A DNA stretch of 64,000 nucleotides, taken from assembly GCF_024832785.1 (NCBI RefSeq), contig NZ_CP116615.1, positions 1,054,001 through 1,118,000 on the forward strand, given 5' to 3'. Positions 1 through 10,850 of this stretch are shown piece by piece. Under the pieces are notes generated by a model that saw only the letters and a program-made list of their open reading frames with translations, searched no databases and had not been told where the DNA came from. Position 1 is the first letter of the stretch. Each line of letters opens with the position of its first letter. A program made the translations under genes and the position numbers. The DNA comes from Fontisphaera persica. GTDB lineage: Bacteria > Verrucomicrobiota > Verrucomicrobiia > Limisphaerales > Fontisphaeraceae.

Positions 1-216
1 AACACGGTGGCGGCAGGCGCGTTGTTTGAGCCGGATGCCGGACTGCCGCGGCGGGAGGTGGATCGGTCTGCCTTGCTGCGGGACATGGCCGGGGTGGTAA
101 ATTATGTCGGTGATTTGGTGAAGGTGGGGCAAGCCGCGGCCGCAGCCACGAACACGCCTCCGTTGCCGCGGCTCAATCCTACCGACTTCCTTCAGCGTTA
201 TCGTCAGGGACAGTGA
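1..216 (+). CDS. C-terminal end of an unidentified protein (5' end outside window)
   Basis: An open frame runs from the first base of the window to a TGA at 214-216 and encodes about 71 residues. It is probably the tail of a longer gene, because it is open to the window edge and has no convincing start. The visible part is Ala/Arg rich with a short helical stretch and no recognisable motif. It lies 52 bp before the ATPase gene in the same direction, so it may be the first gene of the ABC transporter operon, but nothing in the sequence shows its function. Confidence 0.45.
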   Translation, partial: NTVAAGALFEPDAGLPRREVDRSALLRDMAGVVNYVGDLVKVGQAAAAATNTPPLPRLNPTDFLQRYRQGQ

Positions 217-268
217 AACACTGGCATTTTCCCTTGTGCAGCTACGGGGCGGCGTCTAGGTTGAAATC

Positions 269-949
269 ATGCTCAAACTGGAAAGCGTTTCGAAAGCCTA
301 TCCGGGACCTGATGGGGCGCCGGCAGTGGTGATATTGCGGGAGGTGAGCCTGGAGCTGCCGGCGGGCGCCAGTTTGGCGGTGATTGGTCCCAGTGGTTGT
401 GGCAAGAGCACGCTGTTAAACCTGATGGGCACTTTGGACCAGCCGGACTCCGGCAAGGTCTGGTTGGAAGGCCGTGATCTCTCGCAACTTGATCCGCTTG
501 CTTTGGCTGAAGTGCGCAACCGGCGCATTGGGTTTGTTTTTCAAGCGCATCACCTGCTGCCGCATTGCACGGTGTGGGAGAATGTTTTGGTGCCGGTGCT
601 GGCGCAGGGCGGTGTTTCTGCGGAGGCAGAGCAGCGCGCCCGCCGACTGTTGCAGCGGGTGGGGCTGGGCGAGCGTTTGTCGCATTTGCCCGGCCAGCTT
701 AGCGGTGGCGAACGGCAGCGGGTGGCGGTGGTGCGGGCGTTAATCAATCAGCCAGCGTTGTTGCTGGCCGATGAACCCACCGGCGCACTGGACCGCCGCA
801 GCGCCGCGGAGCTGGCCCAGCTCCTGGTGGAGCTCAACCGCGAGGAACAGGTGACGCTGGTGGTGGTCACGCATGCCCTGGAACTGGCCCGGCAGATGGG
901 GCGGGTCATGGAATTGCGGGATGGTCAATTGTCGGAGGTCAAGCCATGA
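269..949 (+). CDS. ABC transporter ATP-binding protein, LolD/MacB type
   Basis: A 226-residue ATPase that would energise the FtsX-family permease encoded immediately downstream. All nucleotide-binding elements are visible: Walker A GPSGCGKST at about residues 40-48, a Q-loop (FQAHHLLP) near 91-98, the ABC signature LSGGERQRV, Walker B LLLADEPTGALD and the H-loop His in VVVTHALELA. The length and the TGALD D-loop are typical of the LolD/MacB/FtsE group, whose systems move lipoproteins, drugs or peptides or control cell-wall enzymes from the inner membrane. The stop codon overlaps the next start (ATGA at 946-949), so the two are almost certainly translationally coupled. The substrate cannot be read from the sequence. 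Confidence 0.93.
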   Translation: MLKLESVSKAYPGPDGAPAVVILREVSLELPAGASLAVIGPSGCGKSTLLNLMGTLDQPDSGKVWLEGRDLSQLDPLALAEVRNRRIGFVFQAHHLLPHCTVWENVLVPVLAQGGVSAEAEQRARRLLQRVGLGERLSHLPGQLSGGERQRVAVVRALINQPALLLADEPTGALDRRSAAELAQLLVELNREEQVTLVVVTHALELARQMGRVMELRDGQLSEVKP

Positions 950-3900
950 CGCGGTTTCGCCTGGTCCGGCGCAGCCTGGTATTTCATTGGCGCGCTCATG
1001 TGGGAGTGGTGCTGGGGGTGATGGTGGGGGCGGCCGCGTTGACGGGCGCCCTGGTGGTGGGGGATTCGGTGCGCGCCAGTCTGCGCGAGCTGGCCCTGGG
1101 GCGCCTGGGGGGCATTGAGTATGCGCTGGATGCGGGGGACCGCCTGGTGCGCGCTGAGGCAGCGCAGGCTTTGCAAAGTGCTTTGTTCCGCCCGGTGGTC
1201 CCGGCCTTGTTGCTGCCCGGCATGGCTGCCAGTCAAGACCAGCGCGGGCGGGCGAATCGTATTCAAGTGTTGGGAGTGGATGAGCGCTTTTGGGGTTTGG
1301 CTCTTGCGCCGCCACCCTGGCGTGAAGTGCCGCGTGATGCTGCGTTTTTGAATCGTGCCCTGGCCGCCCAACTTCAAATCACGCACACGGGCGAGGTGGT
1401 TATCCTGCGCTTCAAGAAGCCTTCCATGCTGGCGCGGGAGGCTACGGTGGCGACCAAAAGCGATGCGGAGGTCGCCTGGCGGGTCACGGTGGCCGGCATC
1501 GTGGAGGATGCGCATCTGGGGCGTTTCAGTCTGCGGGCCAATCAAACCATGGCTTATAATGCCTGGGTGAATCTGAAACAGCTCCAGGAGCTGGTGCAAC
1601 AGACCAACCGGGCCAATTTGTTGCTCGTGGGGCAGGCGAAAGCAGCCGGTCAGGATGCCCGCAATGGGGAACAACTCCAGGAGGAGTGGCGCAAAGTTTG
1701 GAATATCGAGGATGCGCAATTGCGCGTGCGTTTTTTGATGGATGAACCGGCGGTGGAGCTGTTAACGGATCGGGTATTTCTAGATCCGCCGGTGGCGCGG
1801 GCGTTCATGAAGCAGCTACCGGGTGGGAGGCCGGTACTCACGTACGTGGCCAACTTGTTGCGAGCCGGTGAACGCGCGACGCCTTACAGCATGGTGGCGG
1901 CACTGCCATCCCCTCCACTGCCGTTGTCGCTGGCGCCTCATGAAATCATCATCAACTCCTGGCTGGCGGAGGATTTGGGGATTGGGCCGGGGGCTTCATT
2001 GGCCATGAGTTATTTTGAGGTGGATGCGGGCACGGTGTTAATCGAGCGTACCAACGTTTTCACCGTGCGTGACGTGGTGCCGATGGATTCGCCGTTGTGT
2101 GACCGGACCCTGATGCCGGAATTTCCGGGAATTGCAGATGCGGAAAGCACGAGTGATTGGGATGCGGGTTTTCCCCTGGTGCATCGTATTCGTCCAAAAG
2201 ACGACCAATACTGGCGGCAATATCGCGGGACTCCTAAAGCCTTCATCAGCCTGGAGTCCGGCCAGAAGATGTGGGGCAATCGTTATGGGGAAATGACTGC
2301 CCTGCGCTGGCCGGTGACCACAGGCGCGTCGGCGGGCCAGTTGATGGAAGCCATTGGGCAAACCTTCAAGACATATTTGAAGCCCGAGGATTTGGGGCTG
2401 CGTTTTGAGCCGGTGCGCGCCCAGGCCTTGGCGGCGGCGGGCGGCTCGCAGGATTTTGGCGGTTTGTTCATTGGCTTCAGCTTGTTTCTGATTGCAGCCG
2501 CGTTGATTTTGACGGCTTTGCTGTTTCGTTTTGGGGTTGAGCAGAGGATGGCGGAGGCGGGATTGCTGCTGGCGGTGGGTTATCCGCCGCGTATGATGCA
2601 ACGGGTTTTCCTGGGGGAAGCCCTGGCGCTGGCGGTGGTGGGGAGTCTGGTGGGAATGGTGGGAGGAGTGTTTTACGCACGGGCCATTTTAATCGGATTG
2701 ACCACTTTATGGCGCGATGCCACCGGACTGAACACACTGTTGCTGGAGGCAACGCCGGCCAGCCTGGCGATTGGCTTTGCGGCCAGCGTGATAGCCGCCA
2801 TAGGCTCATGTTGGCTGGTGTTGCGACGGTTGGGACGGCAGCCTGCCGTGACGTTGCTGGCCGCCCAATGGGGCACGGCGTTGCCCCAGATAAAAGGCTG
2901 GCCGTGGTTGTCACTGGTCGCGGTGGGGTTGGCTCTTGGGTTGGTGGGCCTTGGCGTGTTGGGGGGACGGGGCGCCGAGCCAGCCCTATTTTTCCTGGGT
3001 GGAGCGTTGTTGTTGGGAGGCATGATTGGCGTGGTGCGCTGGGGGTTGGGTTGGTGGCTGCGGCGGCCCGCGGCGGACAAACCGGTGCGAATGACCCAGC
3101 TTTTGCTGCGTGGTTGTGCACGGCGGAGAAATCGCAGCGTGGCTACGGTCAGCCTGCTTGCCTGTGGCAGTTTTGTGGTGGCCGCCATTGGTGTATTTCG
3201 TCTGGACGCCCTTCGCCAGGCGGACCATCCGCGCTCCGGCACGGGGGGATTTGCCTTGGTGGGCGAATCCACTTTACCCGTACTGCGAGACCTGAATTTA
3301 CCGGAGGGGCGGGATTTTTATGGCTTGAGTCAGGAGGACCTGGCGGACGCGCAAATCGTGCCGTTTCGGATGCGGGAGGGGGATGATGCGAGTTGCTTGA
3401 ATTTGAATCGTGCCCAGCGTCCCCGGGTTTTGGGCGTGCGGCCGGAAAAGTTGTTTGGCCGTTTTACCTTCGGTCAGGTGGCGGGCAAAGCCCCGGTGGA
3501 TGATGCCTGGCGTTTGTTGCGGCGCGAAAACGCCCGCCAATACCTGCCTGATTTGCAGCCGGACGAAGTGCCTGCCATAGGCGATGCGGCTTCCATACAA
3601 TGGGCCTTGAAGGCGAAGGTGGGGGGCGTCATGGAGTACACGGATGAACGGGGGCAAACTTTCAAACTGCGTCTGGTGGGCGGGGTGGCCGGCTCGCTGT
3701 TGCAAGGTTTGCTGATTATTGATGAAGAAGAGTTTCGGCAGCGTTTTCCGAGCGAAAGCGGACACCGGTTTTTCCTGATTCATGTCCAACCTCGCGGCGG
3801 GGAGCGTGACCGGCGGGTTCGGGAGGTGGCGGCCACCTTGACCAGAGCGCTGCAAAACACGGGATTTGAGGCCACTTTGGCGGTGGAGCGGCTGGCGCAA

Positions 3901-4299
3901 TTCAATGCGGTGCAAAACACCTACCTCAACACGTTTCAGGCGTTGGGAGGATTGGGATTATTGCTCGGCACGGCGGGGCTGGCGGTGGTGGTGCTGCGCA
4001 ATGTGTTGGAACGCAGGGCTGAACTGGCCTTGTTGCTGGCGGTGGGTTATCCGCCTGGCCGCCTGCCGCGCTGGGTGTTGGGTGAACACCTGGCTTTGCT
4101 GCTGGCCGGCTTGACCATTGGCGTGCTGGCAGCCTTGATGGCGGTGGCGCCAGCTTTGCTATCGCCGGGGACAGGCATTCCTTATTTATCCTTGTCGGGG
4201 ACATTATTGGCCATTGGGGTCAGTGGCATGTTTTGGACCTGGGTGGCGGCGCGGTTGGCGGTACGCGGGCCGTTGCTTGCGGCCTTGAGAAATGAGTAA
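946..4299 (+). CDS. FtsX-family ABC transporter permease, long double-module form
   Basis: An 1117-residue inner-membrane protein, the partner of the preceding ATPase. It has an N-terminal membrane anchor (about residues 18-40), a large periplasmic domain, a first FtsX membrane module near residues 500-640 containing the LLLAVGYPPRMMQRVFLGEAL cytoplasmic coupling segment, further membrane segments near 655-700 and 730-765, a second periplasmic domain, and a C-terminal FtsX module near 995-1110. The coupling motif recurs there as LLLAVGYPPGRLPRWVLGEHL, so the two halves look like an internal duplication. MacB and LolC/E are much shorter (about 400-650 residues); this length fits the AttF/AttG-like or DUF214-type exporters. 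The substrate is unknown. The ATG overlaps the ATPase stop. Confidence 0.9.
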   Translation: MTRFRLVRRSLVFHWRAHVGVVLGVMVGAAALTGALVVGDSVRASLRELALGRLGGIEYALDAGDRLVRAEAAQALQSALFRPVVPALLLPGMAASQDQRGRANRIQVLGVDERFWGLALAPPPWREVPRDAAFLNRALAAQLQITHTGEVVILRFKKPSMLAREATVATKSDAEVAWRVTVAGIVEDAHLGRFSLRANQTMAYNAWVNLKQLQELVQQTNRANLLLVGQAKAAGQDARNGEQLQEEWRKVWNIEDAQLRVRFLMDEPAVELLTDRVFLDPPVARAFMKQLPGGRPVLTYVANLLRAGERATPYSMVAALPSPPLPLSLAPHEIIINSWLAEDLGIGPGASLAMSYFEVDAGTVLIERTNVFTVRDVVPMDSPLCDRTLMPEFPGIADAESTSDWDAGFPLVHRIRPKDDQYWRQYRGTPKAFISLESGQKMWGNRYGEMTALRWPVTTGASAGQLMEAIGQTFKTYLKPEDLGLRFEPVRAQALAAAGGSQDFGGLFIGFSLFLIAAALILTALLFRFGVEQRMAEAGLLLAVGYPPRMMQRVFLGEALALAVVGSLVGMVGGVFYARAILIGLTTLWRDATGLNTLLLEATPASLAIGFAASVIAAIGSCWLVLRRLGRQPAVTLLAAQWGTALPQIKGWPWLSLVAVGLALGLVGLGVLGGRGAEPALFFLGGALLLGGMIGVVRWGLGWWLRRPAADKPVRMTQLLLRGCARRRNRSVATVSLLACGSFVVAAIGVFRLDALRQADHPRSGTGGFALVGESTLPVLRDLNLPEGRDFYGLSQEDLADAQIVPFRMREGDDASCLNLNRAQRPRVLGVRPEKLFGRFTFGQVAGKAPVDDAWRLLRRENARQYLPDLQPDEVPAIGDAASIQWALKAKVGGVMEYTDERGQTFKLRLVGGVAGSLLQGLLIIDEEEFRQRFPSESGHRFFLIHVQPRGGERDRRVREVAATLTRALQNTGFEATLAVERLAQFNAVQNTYLNTFQALGGLGLLLGTAGLAVVVLRNVLERRAELALLLAVGYPPGRLPRWVLGEHLALLLAGLTIGVLAALMAVAPALLSPGTGIPYLSLSGTLLAIGVSGMFWTWVAARLAVRGPLLAALRNE

Positions 4300-4611
4300 G
4301 AAATTCTACAGAGCGGTTATAAGTATAGGTGATAGATAGTCCTATTTTAGAAAACCTTTTTTTTAACCGTTGACGCGGTTTGACGTTAAGGCAAATTAAA
4401 TCACTGCTGTGCGGTGTTGAACGATTCAGAGTCTGCAAACGGCAACGGGACGGCAATGCCGGCACATTCAGGGGGAGGCGAAGGCCTGCTTCACCCCACA
4501 GGCGGCCCCCCATGACGGTGAAGGGCATGACCGGATGGCAGTAAGAATGCCCAGAAAAAGCAAAGAGCCGGAGCGACTTTTGAGCGAACTTCGGCAAAAC
4601 TGAGTGATCGA
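4300..4611. other. Intergenic region between the FtsX permease and gltB
   Basis: These 312 bases hold no convincing gene. Just after the permease stop there is a weak hairpin (ATAGG at about 4326-4330 pairing with CCTAT at about 4342-4346). It is followed by an eight-T run at about 4356-4364, which could serve as a poor terminator. Two TTGACG hexamers (4370-4375 and 4380-4385) resemble -35 boxes, but no good -10 box lies 16-18 bp downstream of either. The rest is the leader of gltB. No Shine-Dalgarno sequence is evident before the gltB ATG. Confidence 0.4.
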
Positions 4612-7600
4612 ATGAGCAATAGAACAGCAACCGAGACGGCTGAACTGCAGGAGCAGCGCCCGCCGGGCCGGCAGGGACTGTATGATCCGCAGTATGAGCA
4701 TGACGCCTGCGGGGTGGGATTCGTGGTGCACGTCAAGGGTCGGCGTTCACATGAAATCATCGAGCAGGCGCTGCAAATTCTGATTAATTTGCGGCATCGC
4801 GGCGCCTGCGGTTGCGAGGATAACACCGGTGACGGAGCAGGCATCTTGATTCAGATGCCGCATGAGTTTCTGGCGGAGGCCTGTGCGGAAGCGGGCATTC
4901 GTTTGCCCAAGCCGGGCCATTATGGGGCGGGCAATGTTTTTTTGCCGGTGGATGCGGCTGAGCGCCGTCGGGCCAAGGAGCGGTGCGAGCAGATTATTCG
5001 GGAAGAGGGCCAGGAATTGCTGGGCTGGCGGCGCGTGCCGGTGAATAATGGCTCGCTGGGGGCCACTGCCCGGGCGGGCGAGCCGGTTATTGAACAGCTT
5101 TACATTGGGCGCTCGCCGAAGCTGGCGGACCCGATGGCTTTCGAGCGCAAATTGTACGTCATCCGGCGGCGGCTGGAAAATGCCATTCGATATGGGACGC
5201 CGGGGGGCAGCGCGTTTTACGTGTGCAGCCTCTCATACAAGACGCTGGTTTACAAGGGCATGTTGATGTCCGAGCAGTTGGGCGAGTACTACCCTGAACT
5301 GGCGGATCCAGCGATGCGTTCGGCGCTGGCGCTGGTGCACTCACGCTTCAGCACCAACACCTTTCCGAGCTGGGATCGGGCGCATCCGTATCGTTACATC
5401 AGCCACAACGGTGAAATCAACACCCTTCGCGGCAACATCAACTGGATGCATGCGCGGCAGGCGATGATGGAATCGGAGGTCTTTGGTGAAGATTTGAAGA
5501 AGCTGCTGCCAATCATCTGCCAGGACGGCAGCGACTCGGCCATGTTTGACAACTGTCTGGAGCTGCTGGTGCTGGCGGGGCGTCCCTTGCCGCATGCGGT
5601 GATGATGATGATTCCGGAGCCGTGGCAAAACCATGAAACCATGGACCCGGAGAAGCGGGCCTTTTACGAATATCACCGGTGTTTGATGGAGCCGTGGGAT
5701 GGGCCGGCTTCCATCTCGTTCACTGATGGCATCCGCATTGGGGCGGTCCTGGATCGCAACGGTTTGCGGCCTTCACGGTATTATGTGACCACCGATGATC
5801 TGGTGATCATGGCCTCGGAGGTGGGCGTGCTGAATATTCCGCCGGAAAAGGTGGTGCACAAAGGGCGTTTGCAACCGGGGCGCATGTTGCTGGTGGACAC
5901 GGAGCTGGGGCGGCTGGTGGCCGATGAGGAAATTAAGCGGCAAATTGCCACCGCCTACCCATACCGCCAGTGGCTGGACAAGCATCTGGTGAAACTGGAT
6001 GACCTGCCGGCGGCGCCACCACCCCCGGCGCCGGACCACCAAACCATTCTGCAGCGGCAGGTTGCGTTTGGATATACTTACGAGGACGAGCGTTTTATTC
6101 TGGCCCCCATGGCCAAAGATGGGGTGGAGCCGCTGGGTTCGATGGGGACCGATACGCCGCTGGCGGTGCTGAGCAACAAACCACAACTGCTCTACAATTA
6201 CTTCAAGCAGTTGTTTGCGCAGGTGACCAACCCGCCGATTGATTACCTGCGCGAGGCCATCGTCACGGCGACGGATACCACTTTGGGCTCGGAGCGCAAT
6301 CTGCTGCGGGCGGAGCCGGGCAGTTGCCATTTCATCTGGCTGCCCACGCCCATTGTGGACAATGACGAACTGGCCCAAATCAAGAACCTGAACAGCCACG
6401 GGTTCAAGTCAGCGGTACTGCCAATTCTTTATCCGGTGGCCGAGGGCGGGCCAGGGCTGGCCAAGGCGGTGGAGCAGCTTTGCCGACAGGCCGAGGCGGC
6501 CATTCAGAATGGAGTGAACGTGCTCATCCTCTCGGATCGGGGAATAGACCGGGAGCATGCTGCCATTCCAGCCTTGTTGGCGGTATCGGGTTTGCATCAC
6601 CACCTCATTCGCGAAGGATTGCGGACGCGGGCCAGTCTGGTGCTTGAATCGGGCGAGCCGCGGGAGGTGCATCATTTTGCGCTGCTGATTGGCTACGGAG
6701 TGAGCGCCATCAATCCGTATCTGGCCTTTGAGACGCTGGACGACATGATTCGGGACGGCGTATTGAATGGTTTGGACCACGAAAAGGCCGTCAAGAATTA
6801 CATCAAGGCGGTGGTCAAAGGGGTGCTCAAGGTCATCTCCAAGATGGGCATCTCGACGATCCAGAGTTATCGCGGGGCGCAGATATTCGAGGCCATCGGC
6901 TTGAGCCAGGAGTTTGTGGACAAATATTTCACGTGGACCTCTTCGCGCATTGAGGGCATTGGTTTGGACGAGGTGGCCGAGGAAGTCCGGCTGCGGCATG
7001 AGCGGGCATTTCCGCCGATTCCGATCCAAGATTACACGCTGGATCCCGGCGGGCAGTATCAGTGGCGCAGCGACGGTGAATTCCATCTGTTCAATCCGGT
7101 GACGGTGCACAAGCTGCAGCAGGCGGTGCGGAACAACAGTTATGAAATGTTCCGGGAGTACTCCGCCGCCGTGAATCAACAGGCGAAAAACCTGTGCACG
7201 TTGCGCGGTTTGTTCAGCTTCAAGTTTGCGCCGCAGATTGTGCCGCTGGAGGAGGTGGAGTCCGTGGAATCCATCATGCGGCGGTTCAAGAGCGGCGCGA
7301 TGTCCTATGGCTCCATCAGTCAGGAGGCGCATGAGACGCTGGCGATTGCGATGAACCGCATTGGGGGCAAGAGCAACACCGGTGAAGGCGGTGAGGACCC
7401 GGCGCGTTATGTGCCGCTGCCGAATGGGGATTCCAAAAACAGCGCCATCAAGCAGGTGGCGTCCGGGCGTTTTGGGGTGACCAGTTTGTATCTGGTCAAC
7501 GCCAAGGAACTGCAAATCAAAATGGCCCAAGGGGCCAAGCCGGGAGAGGGCGGACAGTTGCCGGGGCACAAGGTCTATCCGTGGATAGCCAAGACGCGCC

Positions 7601-9237
7601 ATGCCACGCCGGGGGTGGGGTTGATTTCGCCTCCGCCACATCATGACATCTACTCCATCGAGGATTTGGCGCAACTGATTTACGATTTGAAAAATGCCAA
7701 CCATCATGCGCGCATCAGTGTGAAGCTCGTGGCGGAAGTGGGCGTGGGGACCGTGGCCGCCGGCGTGGCCAAGGCGCATGCGGACGTGGTGCTGATCAGC
7801 GGCCATGATGGTGGCACCGGCGCCTCGCCGCTGACCTCGATTAAACATGCGGGGGGTCCGTGGGAACTGGGGCTGGCGGAGACGCATCAGACTCTGGTGC
7901 TCAATGGGCTGCGGAGCCGGATTGCCGTGGAGGTGGACGGGCAGCTCAAAACGGGGCGCGATGTGGTAATTGGCGCATTGCTGGGGGCGGAGGAATTTGG
8001 TTTTGCCACGGCGCCGCTGGTGAGCATGGGTTGCATTATGATGCGGGTGTGCCACAAGAACACGTGCCCGGTGGGCGTGGCCACGCAGGATCCGCGGCTG
8101 CGGAAGAACTTCACCGGCAAACCGGAATACGTGGTGAATTTCATGCGTTTTGTGGCGATGGAAGTGCGGGAGCTGATGGCACAGTTGGGTTTCCGCACCT
8201 TTGATGAAATGGTGGGGCGGGTGGACCGGCTGGAGGTCAAGCGGGCAGTGGACCATTGGAAGGCCAAGGGGCTGGACTTTTCCCGTCTGTTCCATCAATC
8301 CAAGGCGGCTGCCGACCACGAGCGTTATTGCCAGATTACGCAAAACCATGGGTTGGAGCAGAGCATGGATTATCAAATGTTGCTGCGTCTGTGCGAGCCG
8401 GCGCTGGCGCATGGTGAGAGGGTGCGGGCCGTGCTGCCCATCCGCAACAGCAATCGCGCGGTGGGCACGATGCTGGGCAGCGAGGTGACCCGCCGGTATG
8501 GCGGCGATGGATTGCCGGAGGACACCATCCATCTGCATTTCAAGGGTTCCGCGGGGCAGAGTTTTGGCGCCTTCATGCCGCGGGGCATCACCTTTGAGCT
8601 GGAAGGTGATGCGAATGACTACGTGGGCAAGGGGTTGTCGGGAGCGCGGTTGGTGGTGTATCCCCCCAAGGGTTCGGTGTTCCGCCCGGAGGAAAACATC
8701 ATCATCGGGAACGTGGCCCTTTACGGGGCCACCAGCGGCGAATTGTTTGTCTGCGGCGTGGCGGGCGAGCGTTTTGCCGTGCGTAACAGCGGCGCGGTCG
8801 CCGTGGTGGAAGGCATCGGCGACCACGGCTGCGAGTATATGACCGGGGGTCTGGTGGTGGTGTTGGGGCAGACTGGCCGGAATTTCGCGGCGGGCATGTC
8901 CGGCGGGGTGGCGTACGTGTTGGATGAAGGCGGGCCATTCCAGCGCACCTGCAACCGGGAGATGGTTTCTCTGGTGAAACCCGACGAGGAAGATTTGGAG
9001 ACGGTGCGGGGATTGATTGAGCGGCATGTGGCGCTGACGCGGAGTCCGCGCGGGCAGGAGATTCTGAATCAATGGGAACAAATGGCGCCACGTTTCATCA
9101 AGGTGTTGCCGAATGATTATGCGCGCGTGCTCAAGGCGATGCGCAAGGTCAAGGAAGCCGGGCTGACTGGTGAGGAAGCCGTCATGGCGGCCTTTGAAGA
9201 GAACATCCGTGACGTGGCCCGCGTGGGCGGGGGCTAA
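4612..9237 (+). CDS. gltB: Glutamate synthase (NADPH) large subunit
   Basis: The 1541-residue alpha subunit of bacterial GOGAT makes two glutamates from glutamine and 2-oxoglutarate. The N-terminal class-II glutaminase domain starts at Cys33 (DACGVGF), the predicted nucleophile exposed by removal of a 32-residue propeptide. The central and FMN-binding synthase domains follow, with the glycine-rich segment [13 protein letters not shown]. The 3Fe-4S ligands lie in [12 protein letters not shown] (Cys1141, Cys1147, Cys1152). The C-terminal GXGXG-rich beta-helix domain (residues about 1280-1500) includes [19 protein letters not shown]. Length matches the family (about 1500). gltD follows after 56 bp, so the two form one operon. 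The ATG at 4612 leaves a propeptide of normal length, which supports this start. Confidence 0.97.
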   Translation: MSNRTATETAELQEQRPPGRQGLYDPQYEHDACGVGFVVHVKGRRSHEIIEQALQILINLRHRGACGCEDNTGDGAGILIQMPHEFLAEACAEAGIRLPKPGHYGAGNVFLPVDAAERRRAKERCEQIIREEGQELLGWRRVPVNNGSLGATARAGEPVIEQLYIGRSPKLADPMAFERKLYVIRRRLENAIRYGTPGGSAFYVCSLSYKTLVYKGMLMSEQLGEYYPELADPAMRSALALVHSRFSTNTFPSWDRAHPYRYISHNGEINTLRGNINWMHARQAMMESEVFGEDLKKLLPIICQDGSDSAMFDNCLELLVLAGRPLPHAVMMMIPEPWQNHETMDPEKRAFYEYHRCLMEPWDGPASISFTDGIRIGAVLDRNGLRPSRYYVTTDDLVIMASEVGVLNIPPEKVVHKGRLQPGRMLLVDTELGRLVADEEIKRQIATAYPYRQWLDKHLVKLDDLPAAPPPPAPDHQTILQRQVAFGYTYEDERFILAPMAKDGVEPLGSMGTDTPLAVLSNKPQLLYNYFKQLFAQVTNPPIDYLREAIVTATDTTLGSERNLLRAEPGSCHFIWLPTPIVDNDELAQIKNLNSHGFKSAVLPILYPVAEGGPGLAKAVEQLCRQAEAAIQNGVNVLILSDRGIDREHAAIPALLAVSGLHHHLIREGLRTRASLVLESGEPREVHHFALLIGYGVSAINPYLAFETLDDMIRDGVLNGLDHEKAVKNYIKAVVKGVLKVISKMGISTIQSYRGAQIFEAIGLSQEFVDKYFTWTSSRIEGIGLDEVAEEVRLRHERAFPPIPIQDYTLDPGGQYQWRSDGEFHLFNPVTVHKLQQAVRNNSYEMFREYSAAVNQQAKNLCTLRGLFSFKFAPQIVPLEEVESVESIMRRFKSGAMSYGSISQEAHETLAIAMNRIGGKSNTGEGGEDPARYVPLPNGDSKNSAIKQVASGRFGVTSLYLVNAKELQIKMAQGAKPGEGGQLPGHKVYPWIAKTRHATPGVGLISPPPHHDIYSIEDLAQLIYDLKNANHHARISVKLVAEVGVGTVAAGVAKAHADVVLISGHDGGTGASPLTSIKHAGGPWELGLAETHQTLVLNGLRSRIAVEVDGQLKTGRDVVIGALLGAEEFGFATAPLVSMGCIMMRVCHKNTCPVGVATQDPRLRKNFTGKPEYVVNFMRFVAMEVRELMAQLGFRTFDEMVGRVDRLEVKRAVDHWKAKGLDFSRLFHQSKAAADHERYCQITQNHGLEQSMDYQMLLRLCEPALAHGERVRAVLPIRNSNRAVGTMLGSEVTRRYGGDGLPEDTIHLHFKGSAGQSFGAFMPRGITFELEGDANDYVGKGLSGARLVVYPPKGSVFRPEENIIIGNVALYGATSGELFVCGVAGERFAVRNSGAVAVVEGIGDHGCEYMTGGLVVVLGQTGRNFAAGMSGGVAYVLDEGGPFQRTCNREMVSLVKPDEEDLETVRGLIERHVALTRSPRGQEILNQWEQMAPRFIKVLPNDYARVLKAMRKVKEAGLTGEEAVMAAFEENIRDVARVGGG

Positions 9238-9293
9238 GCTGCCGGCGGCAAGCAAATTAGCAGACAATCCATCAACACCGAGAGATTTACACC

Positions 9294-10778
9294 ATGGGCA
9301 AGCCAACTGGATTTCTTGAGTTTGTGCGTGAATTGCCACCGGAGGTGCCACCCCTGGAGCGCATTCGCAACTGGGATGAATTCCATTTGCCGTTTCCGGA
9401 GGAAAAATTGCGAGACCAGGGAGCGCGGTGCATGGACTGCGGCACGCCGTTTTGTCACACCGGCATGCTGCTGGCCGGCATGGCCTCCGGGTGCCCGATC
9501 AACAACCTGATTCCGGAGTGGAATGATTTGGTTTATCGCGGGCTGTGGAAGGAAGCCTTGCAGCGCCTGCACAAGACCAACAACTTTCCGGAGTTCACCG
9601 GCCGCGTTTGTCCGGCGCCGTGTGAAGGGGCATGTGTGCTGGGCATCATTGAGCCGCCGGTGACCATTAAAAGCATTGAGTGCGCCATTGCCGACAAGGG
9701 TTTCGACATGGGGTGGATCACCCCCGAGCCGCCACCGCGCCGCACGGGCAAAAAGGTGGCGGTGGTGGGTTCTGGCCCGGCGGGGCTTGCGGCGGCCGCC
9801 CAGTTGAACAAGGCTGGGCATACGGTCACGGTTTTTGAGCGGGCGGACCGGATTGGCGGATTGCTCATGTACGGCATCCCCAACATGAAGCTCGACAAGC
9901 GCGTGGTGCAACGGCGGGTGGATTTGATGGCGCGCGAGGGAGTTAGTTTTGTCACCAACACCGAGGTGGGGCGCAATTATCCGGCAGAAAAGTTGTTGCG
10001 CGAGTTCGACGCCGTCATCCTGTGTTGCGGGGCCACCAAGCCGCGGGATTTGCCCATTGAGGGGCGGCAGCTTAAAGGGGTGCACTTTGCGATGGAGTAT
10101 TTGACCGCCAACACGCGCAGCCTGCTCGACTCGCAGCATCAGGATGGGCGGTTTATTTCGGCACGCGACAAGGATGTCATTGTGATTGGGGGCGGGGACA
10201 CGGGCACTGACTGCGTGGGCACGGCCATTCGGCAGGGCTGCAAGAGTGTGTTGCAACTGGAAATTCTGCCGCGCCCGCTGGACCAGCGTCCGGCGGATAA
10301 TCCGTGGCCGCAATGGCCGAAGACATTCAAAGTGGATTACGGGCAGGAAGAAGCCGCCGCCCTCAGCGGGGAGGACCCGCGCAAGTTCCGCATTACGGCC
10401 ACCAAGTTCCTGGGGGATGAGCATGGGGCGGTGCGCGGGGTGCGCACGGTGTTGGTGGATTGGAAGAAGGATGAGCAAGGGCGCATGGTGCCGCAGCCGA
10501 TTCCCGGCACGGAGCATACGTACCCGGCGCAACTGGTGTTGCTGGCCATGGGCTTCCTGGGGCCCGAGGATGGCTTGATTCAACAGCTTGGGCTGGACCG
10601 CGATGCCCGCTCCAATGTCAAGGCGGAGCACGGCAAGTTTGCCACCAATGTACGGGGGGTGTTTGTGGCTGGCGACATGCGCCGTGGACAGAGCCTGGTG
10701 GTATGGGCGATTAACGAGGGGCGGGGCGCCGCGCGCGAGTGTGATCGCTATCTCATGGGCAAGACGGTATTGCCTTAA
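9294..10778 (+). CDS. gltD: Glutamate synthase (NADPH) small subunit
   Basis: The 494-residue beta subunit takes electrons from NADPH through FAD and passes them through 4Fe-4S clusters to GltB. The N-terminal cysteine-rich domain carries [10 protein letters not shown] and CPAPCEGAC, typical for the two low-potential clusters. An FAD Rossmann motif [12 protein letters not shown] lies near residues 157-168, and the NADPH-binding motif [13 protein letters not shown] near 298-310. The terminal FAD motif is [19 protein letters not shown]. Length matches E. coli GltD (about 472) with a slightly longer middle. It is cotranscribed with gltB on position and spacing. It is followed by a 72-bp gap and a convergent gene. 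Confidence 0.97.
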   Translation: MGKPTGFLEFVRELPPEVPPLERIRNWDEFHLPFPEEKLRDQGARCMDCGTPFCHTGMLLAGMASGCPINNLIPEWNDLVYRGLWKEALQRLHKTNNFPEFTGRVCPAPCEGACVLGIIEPPVTIKSIECAIADKGFDMGWITPEPPPRRTGKKVAVVGSGPAGLAAAAQLNKAGHTVTVFERADRIGGLLMYGIPNMKLDKRVVQRRVDLMAREGVSFVTNTEVGRNYPAEKLLREFDAVILCCGATKPRDLPIEGRQLKGVHFAMEYLTANTRSLLDSQHQDGRFISARDKDVIVIGGGDTGTDCVGTAIRQGCKSVLQLEILPRPLDQRPADNPWPQWPKTFKVDYGQEEAAALSGEDPRKFRITATKFLGDEHGAVRGVRTVLVDWKKDEQGRMVPQPIPGTEHTYPAQLVLLAMGFLGPEDGLIQQLGLDRDARSNVKAEHGKFATNVRGVFVAGDMRRGQSLVVWAINEGRGAARECDRYLMGKTVLP

Positions 10779-10850
10779 TAATCCCTACAAGTTGAGCGAG
10801 CGTGGCCGCGGCTGGCGTGTGTCAGGGGCGGCCTGCCTGAGCGGCCAAGA

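Noticed and set aside
4370-4398. TTGACG boxes as a sigma-70 promoter of gltB.
   Set aside because: Neither box has a good -10 match at the usual spacing (AAATTA or ACTGCT), so a promoter call is not supported.
6409-9351. A 980-codon open frame on the minus strand opposite gltB.
   Set aside because: It lies wholly within the reverse complement of a highly conserved gene, has a His/Pro/Arg-rich composition with no motif, and is explained by the codon bias of gltB.
10779-10850. GGCCGC/GCGGCC inverted repeat between gltD and the convergent gene as a bidirectional terminator.
   Set aside because: The stem is short, the spacing long, and no T-run follows in either direction.
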